Source: an uncultured Rhizobiaceae group bacterium
GTDB taxonomy: Bacteria > Pseudomonadota > Alphaproteobacteria > Rhizobiales > Rhizobiaceae
Assembly (NCBI GenBank): GCA_937944075.1
Contig: CALDZZ010000166.1
Location: forward strand, 1-5,364
Length of the DNA: 5,364 nucleotides
Direction of reading: 5' to 3'
The notes under the pieces were generated by a model. The model saw only the letters and a list, made by a program, of their open reading frames with translations. It made no database searches and was not told where the DNA came from. Below are positions 1 to 5,364 of this stretch, piece after piece (the stretch's first letter is position 1; every line of letters begins with the position of its first letter). Position numbers and translations under genes: made by a program.

Positions 1-714
1 CGCACTTTAAAATCTGATATTGTGGTCAGTAATGCAGACAGTGCGTGGGGGTATCAAAATCTCCTGCCAAAGCGCAAGCCAAAACGCTGGACAAAAAAGA
101 AGATTGATAATGTGAATTATTCAATGAGTCTTTTTGTCTGGTACTTTGGTACGGATAAAAAGTACGAGGATGTTGATCATCATACCATATTGATGGGGCC
201 GCGTTATCAGGGTTTGCTCAAGGATATCTTTGAAACGAAAATTCTTGCAGATGATTTTAGCCTGTATCTGCATCGGCCGACTGCAACAGATCCTTCACTG
301 GCACCTGACGGGTGTGACTCGTTTTATGTACTGTCACCCGTGCCGCATCTTGATAGTGATACAGACTGGGAGACAATGGCAGAGCCTTACAGAAAAAAAA
401 TTGAGGCTCATCTGGAAAATACAATCATGCCTGATCTGGGTAATCATATTGCAACCAGTCTTGTTTTCACGCCTTTGGATTTCAGGGATCGTCTTAATGC
501 ACCCAATGGCGCAGCCTTTGGGCCTGAACCCTTGTTTACTCAAAGTGGCTGGTTCAGACCACATAATGTCAGTGAAGAACTTTCTGGCCTTTATCTTGTA
601 GGTGCGGGAACCCATCCAGGAGCCGGCTTGCCAGGCGTTGTTACCTCCGCACAGGTTTTGGATACTGTAGTACCCCATGGCGATACCTTGGTGAAAGAAG
701 GTCTCGGATCATGA
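1..714 (+). CDS. crtI: Phytoene desaturase CrtI, C-terminal half (5' end outside window)
   Basis: FAD-dependent carotenoid desaturase that converts phytoene to neurosporene or lycopene at the membrane. The frame is open from base 1, giving 237 visible residues; family members are about 500 long, so the N-terminal dinucleotide-binding fold is cut off. The GTG at 22 is not a real start, since the residues before it (LKSDIVVSNAD) already read as conserved CrtI sequence. The best evidence is the C-terminal signature encoded at 586-651, GLYLVGAGTHPGAGLPG followed by VVTSA, which fits the bacterial-type phytoene desaturase pattern residue by residue. The HPGAGLP form distinguishes it from CrtD in this window, which has HPGPGVP. 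The TGA stop at 712-714 lies inside the ATGA that starts crtB, so the two are probably translationally coupled. Step number (three or four desaturations) cannot be told from this half. Confidence 0.95.
   Translation, partial: RTLKSDIVVSNADSAWGYQNLLPKRKPKRWTKKKIDNVNYSMSLFVWYFGTDKKYEDVDHHTILMGPRYQGLLKDIFETKILADDFSLYLHRPTATDPSLAPDGCDSFYVLSPVPHLDSDTDWETMAEPYRKKIEAHLENTIMPDLGNHIATSLVFTPLDFRDRLNAPNGAAFGPEPLFTQSGWFRPHNVSEELSGLYLVGAGTHPGAGLPGVVTSAQVLDTVVPHGDTLVKEGLGS
695..701 (+). promoter_or_regulatory. Ribosome binding site of crtB
   Basis: AAGAAGG lies 9 bases before the crtB ATG at 711, within the last codons of crtI. It supports the ATG that overlaps the crtI stop as the true crtB start. Confidence 0.55.
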
Positions 715-1754
715 TACAAAAATTGACACCAGAACACGTTGCAGAATGCCGTAAAATCATCCGGGAAGGCTCCAAGAGCTTTTACTTTGCTTCGCTGTTG
801 CTACCTTCACATATCAGAATGTCAGCAACTGCGCTTTATGCTTTTTGTCGTGTCTCTGATGACATTGCGGATGCACCTGGTTCTGATATGGATGCTGTTA
901 ACCGCCTGCGTGACAGGCTGGAATGCGCTTACCAGGGCAAGCCCTATAATCACGCTGCTGATCATGCCTTTGCAGAGGTTGTTGCGCAGTATGAAATTCC
1001 AAAGCTGGTGCCACTGTCCATGATTGAGGGATTTGAATGGGATGTAACGCACAAGACCTATGAAAACCTGAGTGACGTTATCGATTATTCTGCCCGTGTC
1101 GCCGGAACTGTAGGCATCATGATGAGCATGCTGATGGGCAGGCGAGAGCGTGCAACACTTGCAAGGGCTTGTGATCTTGGGCTTGCCATGCAGTTGATCA
1201 ATATTGCAAGGGATGTAGGTGAGGACGCCCGAAACGGGCGTGTATACCTGCCAGCAGATTGGTTGAAGGAAGCAGGTGTTGATCGTGAAGCCCTGCTTGA
1301 AAATCCTGAATTTACGCCGCAATTGGGAAGCGTGGTCGAGCGTCTTTTGAACAAGGCAGATGAAATTTACATCCGCTCGCTTACCGGCATTGCAGACCTT
1401 CCTGCAAAATGTCGCCCGGGTATTCGTGCGGCAGCACTGGTCTATAATGAAATTGGCCACAGGGTCAGGGCCAATGGCTTTAACTCTATTGATAACAGGG
1501 CCTATACGACTCGAGCCAGAAAGCTTGCCTTGATGTTGAAAGTACCTGGCAAACCTTTTGATATTATTTCCTGTGACCAAAGTGAGCCACTTCCAGAAGT
1601 GGCTTATCTGGTGGACGCAGCCCAAAAAGATCATGATCTGCCATCCGGAGATGCAGAATGGGTTGTGGATTTGTTCACCCGTATGAAAGAACAGGACAAC
1701 ATGTTTCTGGCAGACGCCAAATCGCAACGCTCACGCCAAAACATCATCAGTTGA
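711..1754 (+). CDS. crtB: Phytoene synthase CrtB
   Basis: Condenses two geranylgeranyl diphosphates head to head into 15-cis-phytoene, the committed step of carotenoid synthesis; a peripheral membrane enzyme of the squalene/phytoene synthase family. The protein has 347 residues, the usual length. Both Mg-diphosphate-binding aspartate motifs are intact: DDIAD at residues 50-54 within YAFCRVSDDIAD, and RDVGED at 167-172 (D168 and D172) within NIARDVGEDARNGRVYLP. The early SKSFYFAS stretch (21-28) is also typical of the family. The start is the ATG overlapping the crtI stop (ATGA, 711-714), preceded by AAGAAGG. A small membrane-protein gene follows after 14 bases, so crtI-crtB-small gene look like one transcript, with any promoter left of the window. 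No truncation or missing catalytic residue is seen. Confidence 0.96.
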   Translation: MIQKLTPEHVAECRKIIREGSKSFYFASLLLPSHIRMSATALYAFCRVSDDIADAPGSDMDAVNRLRDRLECAYQGKPYNHAADHAFAEVVAQYEIPKLVPLSMIEGFEWDVTHKTYENLSDVIDYSARVAGTVGIMMSMLMGRRERATLARACDLGLAMQLINIARDVGEDARNGRVYLPADWLKEAGVDREALLENPEFTPQLGSVVERLLNKADEIYIRSLTGIADLPAKCRPGIRAAALVYNEIGHRVRANGFNSIDNRAYTTRARKLALMLKVPGKPFDIISCDQSEPLPEVAYLVDAAQKDHDLPSGDAEWVVDLFTRMKEQDNMFLADAKSQRSRQNIIS

Positions 1755-1768
1755 GTAGGTGAACGTAC

Positions 1769-1915
1769 GTGGACATTAAAAGCCTGATTGGCATTATTGA
1801 ACTGGTTGCTGTTTTTCTTCTTGTGATAGGATTTTGCTGGTGGCAATTGAGAAGCCTCGACAAGCTTGATCGTGAAGATCAGGAAAAAGCTGGACAAGAG
1901 ACAAAAGAAGATTAG
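1769..1915 (+). CDS. Small single-span membrane protein of unknown function, in the slot between crtB and crtC
   Basis: I do not recognise this gene. It encodes 48 residues from GTG. A stop at 1760-1762 lies upstream in frame, so GTG 1769 is the first possible start, and AGGTGA at 1757-1762 is a weak ribosome binding site 6 bases before it. Residues 6-25 (LIGIIELVAVFLLVIGFCWW) form one hydrophobic helix with an acidic residue, E11, near its start and two tryptophans at its far end. The tail from Q26 to D48 is highly charged, ending in QETKED. There is no cleavable signal site, and no histidine, so it is not a light-harvesting polypeptide that ligates bacteriochlorophyll. Its position 14 bases after crtB, in the same direction, suggests co-transcription with crtIB. 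In Rhodobacter this slot carries tspO (crtK), about 160 residues with several membrane spans, which this is not. A role in pigment-membrane assembly is only a guess. Compact fit between crtB and crtC argues for a real gene. Confidence 0.6.
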   Translation: MDIKSLIGIIELVAVFLLVIGFCWWQLRSLDKLDREDQEKAGQETKED

Positions 1916-1923
1916 GGCTTTTT
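1884..1923. terminator. Possible weak bidirectional terminator at the convergent gene ends
   Basis: AAAAAGC at 1884-1890 and GCTTTTT at 1917-1923 are perfect 7-base inverted repeats with the overlapping stop codons of the small gene and crtC in the 26-base loop. The arrangement gives a stem followed by a T run on both strands. The stem is short and AT-rich and the loop is long, and both arms are coding, so this may be chance. No better terminator was found at this junction. Confidence 0.2.
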
Positions 1924-2883
1924 ACCGGTTGTTCTCGGCATTCTGAAAGGTAACAGGCATCGCACCCACTGGCTGGCAAAGCGGTCACAATCCAGGCTTT
2001 CATGTATGGCGATTATATTTTCCCCGGCAAAGCGGCTCGAAATCCGGGAGCGCGTATAAAAAGGGGTGTCTTCCAACATGCCAAGCGTCTTTGGTTCAAA
2101 TCCATTTTCACAAAGGATGGAACGCCCAACTCTCCATATCGTCCCCTTGTTGAGTTGAATTCTGGGTTCTGGAGGCAGGTTTTCGACATTCCCGTCCTTG
2201 TCAAATTTCAGCACCAGTTGGCAGTTTTCACCGTCGCGGGTAAAGGCGTCGTATAAAATGCCAGTGCCAGTGCTTGTATGCCCTCGTGACCAATCCCAGT
2301 TCTTGAAGCCAGACTCAAGGGGTTCGGAACCAAAATTACTGTCGATATATCCCTTGCCGGTCCAGTTCAATTCAGGTTTTGAGAATTTAACTTCCGCATG
2401 AGCAAGTGGCGCAATGGGTTGCCAAAAGTGTTTTCCGTTACTATCAAGCTGAAAAGTCGACTTCGTTAGCGCATTTGGTGTTAGCCTAATCGTGCCTTCA
2501 ACCTTGCGGAAAATCGGGTTTGCCCATTCATTGATATGTATCAGAAGACTGTTGCCATCCCATTCCAGATGGCTTGGGCCTATCACCAGGCGGTTAGTGC
2601 TTTGTGATAAATCATTTTCGCCGCGCTCGGTCATCGTCCAGCGTTTGACACCCTTGCCATATAAGCCGACATTGAGCGCAACATGATTATTGGGGGTATG
2701 ACGTCCTGACCAGGCATAATAGGGAGAGAAGACAGAACCAATCATGGCAATGATGGAAAACCCGAACTGCCCGTCATCGCTGATTGCATCAGCATACCAC
2801 CAGCCATACCCTTGAGGTGCGACACCCTTGCTGAAGTCAGGCCCGCTTGTTTGATCATGATGATTGATATTGCGCTCAAGCAA
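1912..2883 (-). CDS. crtC: Acyclic carotenoid 1,2-hydratase CrtC (hydroxyneurosporene synthase)
   Basis: Adds water to the terminal 1,2 double bond of neurosporene or lycopene to give the 1-hydroxy carotenoid, the substrate of CrtD. The protein has 323 residues and shows the family core: GYGWWYADAISDDG (25-38), GSVFSPYYAWSGR (49-61), HFWQPIAP (152-159) and GYIDSNFGSEPLE (178-190) followed by WDWSR. H152, W154, Y179 and D181 have the same spacing as the His, Trp, Tyr and Asp that I recall from mutagenesis of the Rubrivivax enzyme, so the active site looks intact. The start is TTG at 2883: the frame has a stop at 2899-2901, no other start codon lies between, and the next candidate comes only after the conserved GYGWWY block. 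GGAG sits 7 bases upstream. It overlaps the end of crtD by 8 bases, which implies co-translation. Its stop overlaps that of the small plus-strand gene. Confidence 0.95.
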   Translation of the reverse strand: MLERNINHHDQTSGPDFSKGVAPQGYGWWYADAISDDGQFGFSIIAMIGSVFSPYYAWSGRHTPNNHVALNVGLYGKGVKRWTMTERGENDLSQSTNRLVIGPSHLEWDGNSLLIHINEWANPIFRKVEGTIRLTPNALTKSTFQLDSNGKHFWQPIAPLAHAEVKFSKPELNWTGKGYIDSNFGSEPLESGFKNWDWSRGHTSTGTGILYDAFTRDGENCQLVLKFDKDGNVENLPPEPRIQLNKGTIWRVGRSILCENGFEPKTLGMLEDTPFYTRSRISSRFAGENIIAIHESLDCDRFASQWVRCLLPFRMPRTTGKKP

Positions 2884-4381
2884 GAATTTTCTCCGCTGCT
2901 AGCATGCCTGACATTGTTGCCATGGGAACACCTGGACCTGGATGGACGCTGCCACCTGCGAGATAAAGTCCGCTGATTTTTGTTTCTGCTCCTGCTCGCG
3001 CAAAAGAGGCCGTCCAGCCATGAGATGCGCGCCCGTAAAGTGCACCACCAGAACCTGGAAAGAGTTTCTCAAACTGGCTGGCCTGAGTAATGGTTTGCTG
3101 GCTGGGCTTGATTTCCAATCCGCATTGATCCGCAATCTTCATCATGTCATCTGAACATGACTGCAATTCATCCAAGGATAGATTTCTTTCATCTCCAAAG
3201 GCAGGGGAATTAACAAGGCATAACAAGCGTTCTTCTTCGCCTTCGCAAGTTTTCTCGAACTGGTCATTTCTGTCTTGCGCGCAAATGTACAAAGTAGGCT
3301 TTTTGGGGATGTTGCCTTGTTTGAAGATGCTGTCAAACTCAAGTTTGTAATCATCAGAAAATAAAACATTGTGGCGATGCAAATCCATGCCATTGGTTTT
3401 TGCAGTCATCGACCATGTCAGGGCAGAAAGAGACCGTTTATTTCGTGGAACCTGGTAATTGCCAATGGTTTTATTCGACAAAAATTCAGGTGTCAGTGCA
3501 GATACATCACCGCAATAGATTACCTTGTTTGCCGTCAGTATTTCACCCTCTTCAAGAATGACACCACCAACCTTGCCATTTTGCACCATTATGTTTTTTA
3601 CGCAGCTGTTATCGCGATATTTCACGCCTTGCAGTTCTGCCAAATCCTGCATGGCTTTTGCGAGTTTGTGCATGCCTCCCTTGATGAACCAGACGCCTTC
3701 CTGTTCAACATGCGCAATCAGCATGAGGGTTGCAGGTGCAAGATAGGGTGATGAACCCACATAAGTTGCATAGCGCCCAAACAATTGCTGCAAACGCTGA
3801 TCCGGAAAATATTGGCCTAAGGCACCCCAAAGGGTATTCAGCGGTTTTAAACCAAGAAGAGCCCTGATGTTTATGAAGCCAATGCGTTTGGAAAGTTCAA
3901 GCGGAGAGGGGCGTTGTGCGCCGATCATTGTCTCTCGCAACGTATTGAAAATCGCACCTGCATCCTTGCAGAAATTCTGATAGCCCTGGGCATTTTCCGC
4001 GTCAAAAAACGTCTCGATGCTTTCGACAGAGCGTTGCCGGTCTGCAAAGAGATCAAAATGACCTGATTTATCCCAGGCATGGCGGGCAAGAACGTCTGCT
4101 TTTTCCAGCGTCACATGGTCTTCTACTCTGGCGCCTGCCATTTCAAAAAGCTCATCAAAAATATACTTCATGGTGAAAACGGTTGGTCCCGAATCGATGC
4201 CCCCGGCTTTCGAGGAGATTTCCCGCATCTTGCCACCAGGATAATCCCTCGTTTCAAGCAGGGTTACATCTTCACCCTTTGAAGAAAGTGCAATACTCGC
4301 GGCCAGTCCTGCCATGCCTGCACCTACAATAATTGTCCTGTTTGGTGCTGTTGCAGTCTTTTCAAGTGTTACGTTCAACAC
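2876..4381 (-). CDS. crtD: Carotenoid 3,4-desaturase CrtD (hydroxyneurosporene/methoxyneurosporene desaturase)
   Basis: FAD-dependent desaturase related to CrtI that inserts the C-3,4 double bond into 1-hydroxy or 1-methoxy carotenoids made by CrtC and CrtF. With the start chosen here the protein has 501 residues, close to the family norm. The FAD dinucleotide motif is VGAGMAGLAAS at 19-29, with the ribose-binding acidic residue E43 in LLETRDYPGGK. The C-terminal signature GLYLAGGSVHPGPGVP (471-486) has the HPGPGVP form typical of CrtD, preceded by GALYGRASHGW, also typical. The frame is open back to a TTG at 4441, but GTG at 4381 is preferred: GGGAG lies 10 bases before it, the protein then begins a few residues before the first beta strand, and the longer version would place the candidate promoter and an operator inside the gene. 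TTG at 4378 is a close alternative. First gene of a crtD-crtC operon. Confidence 0.94.
   Translation of the reverse strand: MLNVTLEKTATAPNRTIIVGAGMAGLAASIALSSKGEDVTLLETRDYPGGKMREISSKAGGIDSGPTVFTMKYIFDELFEMAGARVEDHVTLEKADVLARHAWDKSGHFDLFADRQRSVESIETFFDAENAQGYQNFCKDAGAIFNTLRETMIGAQRPSPLELSKRIGFINIRALLGLKPLNTLWGALGQYFPDQRLQQLFGRYATYVGSSPYLAPATLMLIAHVEQEGVWFIKGGMHKLAKAMQDLAELQGVKYRDNSCVKNIMVQNGKVGGVILEEGEILTANKVIYCGDVSALTPEFLSNKTIGNYQVPRNKRSLSALTWSMTAKTNGMDLHRHNVLFSDDYKLEFDSIFKQGNIPKKPTLYICAQDRNDQFEKTCEGEEERLLCLVNSPAFGDERNLSLDELQSCSDDMMKIADQCGLEIKPSQQTITQASQFEKLFPGSGGALYGRASHGWTASFARAGAETKISGLYLAGGSVHPGPGVPMATMSGMLAAEKILA
2891..2894 (-). promoter_or_regulatory. Ribosome binding site that fixes the TTG start of crtC
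   Basis: On the minus strand GGAG is followed by 7 bases (AAAATTC) and then TTG at 2883. It lies inside the last codons of crtD. With no ATG or GTG available in this frame, it makes the TTG the only workable start. Confidence 0.7.
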
Positions 4382-4391
4382 AATAAACAAT

Positions 4392-4396
4392 CTCCC
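4392..4396 (-). promoter_or_regulatory. Ribosome binding site of crtD
   Basis: GGGAG on the minus strand, 10 bases before GTG 4381. It favours this start (or TTG 4378) over the distant TTG at 4441, which has no Shine-Dalgarno sequence that I can see. Confidence 0.55.
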
Positions 4397-4412
4397 GCTT
4401 GCATTATATTGA

Positions 4413-4441
4413 AATATCGTCAATATTAAATGACAAGTCAA
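4413..4441 (-). promoter_or_regulatory. Candidate sigma-70 promoter of crtD-crtC
   Basis: Minus-strand TTGACT (4436-4441, five of six consensus bases) and GATATT (4413-4418, four of six) are separated by exactly 17 bases. Transcription would start near 4406, leaving a leader of about 25 bases that contains the GGGAG of crtD. The spacer coincides with the imperfect PpsR/CrtJ-type palindrome at 4418-4435, so binding there would block the polymerase. Confidence 0.5.
4418..4435. promoter_or_regulatory. PpsR/CrtJ-type operator, imperfect copy
   Basis: On the minus strand TGTCATTTAATATTGACG, which fits TGT-N12-ACA except for the last base (ACG). The inner bases are also symmetric (TGTCA/TGACG). 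PpsR (CrtJ) is the redox- and light-responsive repressor of photosynthesis genes in purple bacteria. This copy lies 8 bases from the exact copy and covers the spacer of the candidate crtD promoter. Confidence 0.6.
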
Positions 4442-4456
4442 ACTGTCAAATAAAAT
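4430..4456 (+). promoter_or_regulatory. Tentative sigma-70 promoter of crtE
   Basis: TAAAAT at 4451-4456 matches the -10 consensus in five of six bases. The best -35 is ATGACA at 4430-4435 (five of six), but the 15-base spacer is short, so this promoter is less convincing than that of crtD. A start near 4463 would give a leader of about 30 bases. The -10 lies inside the exact operator and the -35 inside the imperfect one. Confidence 0.35.
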
Positions 4457-4461
4457 TTACA
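4444..4461. promoter_or_regulatory. PpsR/CrtJ-type operator, exact copy
   Basis: TGTCAAATAAAATTTACA matches TGT-N12-ACA exactly, with an AT-rich centre as is usual for these sites. It covers the candidate -10 of crtE and lies just upstream of the candidate -35 of crtD. The 8-base gap (4436-4443) to the second copy is the spacing known for cooperative CrtJ binding at paired sites such as those of bchC. Assignment is by motif and context; the repressor gene is not in the window. Confidence 0.75.
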
Positions 4462-4480
4462 GTACAGTTTGGCAGATATT

Positions 4481-4485
4481 GGAGA
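4481..4485 (+). promoter_or_regulatory. Ribosome binding site that fixes the ATG start of crtE
   Basis: GGAGA is 7 bases before ATG 4493. It decides against the in-frame TTG at 4469, which has no Shine-Dalgarno sequence and would add eight residues not needed by the family. Confidence 0.75.
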
Positions 4486-4492
4486 TCTAATC

Positions 4493-5362
4493 ATGGAAGC
4501 TGTTGCACGCATTGAGGCATGCCTTGAAACTGCCATTGAAATGGCAACGGCAGATCCGTGTCCTCCCAAACTGGCGAAAGCTGTCCATTACTCGGTTTTT
4601 CCCGGTGGTGCCAGGGTGCGCCCCTTATTGTGTCTTTCGGTTGCTGCAGCTTGTTCATGTGATGATGATGAAGTGGCAGAAGGAGCAGCCGCAGCAATAG
4701 AGCTATTACACTGTGCGTCTCTCGTACATGACGATTTGCCCTGTTTTGATGATGCAGACATGCGGCGCGGCAGAAAAAGTGTTCATGCATTGCATGGCCA
4801 ACCGCTCGCAGTCCTTGCCGGTGATGCCCTTATTGTTGAGGCCTTTAATACGTTAACGCGTGCATGCGCCAAAAAGCCTGAAAGGCTTGCGCCTCTTGTG
4901 TCAATCATAGCTGCCTCAGTCGGCATGGCAGGTGGCATTGTCGCTGGTCAGGCCTGGGAAAGCGAAAAGAATATCGACATCTCGAAATATCATCGTGCCA
5001 AAACGGGCTCCCTGTTCGTTGGTGCGGTGACATCGGGCGCCATAGCTGCGGGATCTGATCCTTCGCTATGGCGTCCTCTTGGAGAAAAAATCGGTGAAGC
5101 GTATCAGATAGCCGATGACCTGCTGGATGCTGTGGGTACAAGGCAGGAAAGTGGCAAGCCTGTATCACAAGATGACAATTTCTCTCGCCCCAATGCCGTG
5201 TCGAGATACGGGCTTGAAGGTGCCATGGCCCGATTGAAGTCCATTGTTCATGATGCCGCTGATTCTATTCCTGACTGCAAGGGTGGGGATGAATTGCGCG
5301 AGCTGATTATTGCGCAGGCAACACGACTGGTTCCGGCAAAACTTGCCAATCATGCAGCATGA
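4493..5362 (+). CDS. crtE: Geranylgeranyl diphosphate synthase CrtE
   Basis: Prenyltransferase of the cytosol that extends allylic diphosphates with isopentenyl diphosphate to C20 geranylgeranyl diphosphate, feeding CrtB and, in phototrophs, the bacteriochlorophyll tail. From ATG 4493 it has 289 residues, the usual length. The family landmarks are all present: GGARVRP at 38-44 (diphosphate contacts), first aspartate-rich motif DDLPCFD at 80-86 followed by DADMRRGR, KTG at 170-172, and second aspartate-rich motif DDLLD at 208-212 within YQIADDLLD. The DDLPCFDDA form is typical of proteobacterial CrtE. It is transcribed divergently from crtD from a shared 111-base region with two PpsR/CrtJ-type palindromes, so repression under high oxygen is likely. 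The TGA stop overlaps a following ATG, suggesting a coupled downstream gene. Confidence 0.96.
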   Translation: MEAVARIEACLETAIEMATADPCPPKLAKAVHYSVFPGGARVRPLLCLSVAAACSCDDDEVAEGAAAAIELLHCASLVHDDLPCFDDADMRRGRKSVHALHGQPLAVLAGDALIVEAFNTLTRACAKKPERLAPLVSIIAASVGMAGGIVAGQAWESEKNIDISKYHRAKTGSLFVGAVTSGAIAAGSDPSLWRPLGEKIGEAYQIADDLLDAVGTRQESGKPVSQDDNFSRPNAVSRYGLEGAMARLKSIVHDAADSIPDCKGGDELRELIIAQATRLVPAKLANHAA

Positions 5363-5364
5363 TT
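5359..5364 (+). CDS. Possible first two codons of the next gene (crtF expected by synteny)
   Basis: ATGATT begins inside the crtE stop (ATGA at 5359-5362), the same junction seen between crtI and crtB. In Rhodobacter-type clusters crtE is followed by crtF, the hydroxyneurosporene O-methyltransferase. Two codons cannot identify a protein, so this rests on position only. Confidence 0.3.

Noticed and set aside
822..1727. A 301-codon open frame on the minus strand, antisense to crtB
   Set aside because: It lies wholly within the well-supported crtB, shows no recognisable motif, is rich in Cys, His and Ile in a patternless way, and has no good ribosome binding site that I can see. It is best read as a shadow frame.
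1865..1883. Hairpin CTTGATC-GTGAA-GATCAGG inside the small gene
   Set aside because: The 7-base stem has one G-U pair and is not followed by a T run on either strand, so it does not look like an intrinsic terminator. It sits in coding sequence and may be chance.
1769..1915. Small gene as a light-harvesting or PufX-like polypeptide
   Set aside because: It has the size and a single helix, but no histidine to ligate bacteriochlorophyll, and no similarity that I can recognise to PufX or Puc/Puf proteins.
4456..4466. Tandem TACAG-TACAG as a further operator half-site
   Set aside because: The second ACA (4464-4466) has no TGT twelve bases before it, so it does not form another TGT-N12-ACA site.
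4469..4492. Upstream TTG start for crtE adding eight residues
   Set aside because: No ribosome binding site precedes it, whereas ATG 4493 has GGAGA at the right distance and gives the family's usual length.
1..5364. Mobile elements, CRISPR arrays, tRNA or rRNA genes
   Set aside because: Coding sequence fills almost all of the window. I saw no transposase, terminal repeats, spaced direct repeats or RNA gene structure, and no break in the gene order that would suggest an insertion.

Overview
The window is a piece of a carotenoid biosynthesis (crt) cluster of the type found inside the photosynthesis gene clusters of purple phototrophic Proteobacteria. The gene set (phytoene desaturase, phytoene synthase, carotenoid 1,2-hydratase, 3,4-desaturase, GGPP synthase) is specific to the acyclic spheroidene/spirilloxanthin pathways. 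Its order and orientation, crtI-crtB> <crtC-crtD crtE>, match the layout known from Rhodobacter-type Alphaproteobacteria. Base composition looks a little under 50% GC by eye, low for classical Rhodobacter. An alphaproteobacterial phototroph (purple or aerobic anoxygenic) is therefore likely, but no genus can be named from the sequence alone.

Layout from left to right: (1) the C-terminal half of crtI, running in from the left edge to 714; (2) crtB, 711-1754, coupled to crtI by an ATGA overlap; (3) a 48-residue single-span membrane protein, 1769-1915, which I do not recognise and which occupies the slot that holds tspO (crtK) in Rhodobacter; (4) crtC on the minus strand, 1912-2883, whose stop overlaps the stop of the small gene; (5) crtD on the minus strand, 2876-4381, overlapping crtC by 8 bases, so that crtD-crtC form one operon; (6) a 111-base divergent control region, 4382-4492; (7) crtE on the plus strand, 4493-5362, ending in an ATGA that probably starts the next gene (crtF would be expected).

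Together the enzymes run one linear route. CrtE makes geranylgeranyl diphosphate, CrtB joins two of these to phytoene, CrtI desaturates phytoene to neurosporene or lycopene, CrtC hydrates the terminal double bond, and CrtD inserts the 3,4 double bond. Whether the end product is spheroidene/spheroidenone or spirilloxanthin cannot be decided here, because crtA and crtF lie outside the window and CrtI step number is not readable from half a protein.

The two parts that most deserve attention are the crtD/crtE control region and the small gene. The control region has two PpsR/CrtJ-type palindromes (TGT-N12-ACA, one exact and one with a single mismatch) exactly 8 bases apart, lying over back-to-back candidate promoters. 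The small gene between crtB and crtC is uncharacterised as far as I can tell. No RNA genes, mobile elements, CRISPR arrays or long repeats were seen.
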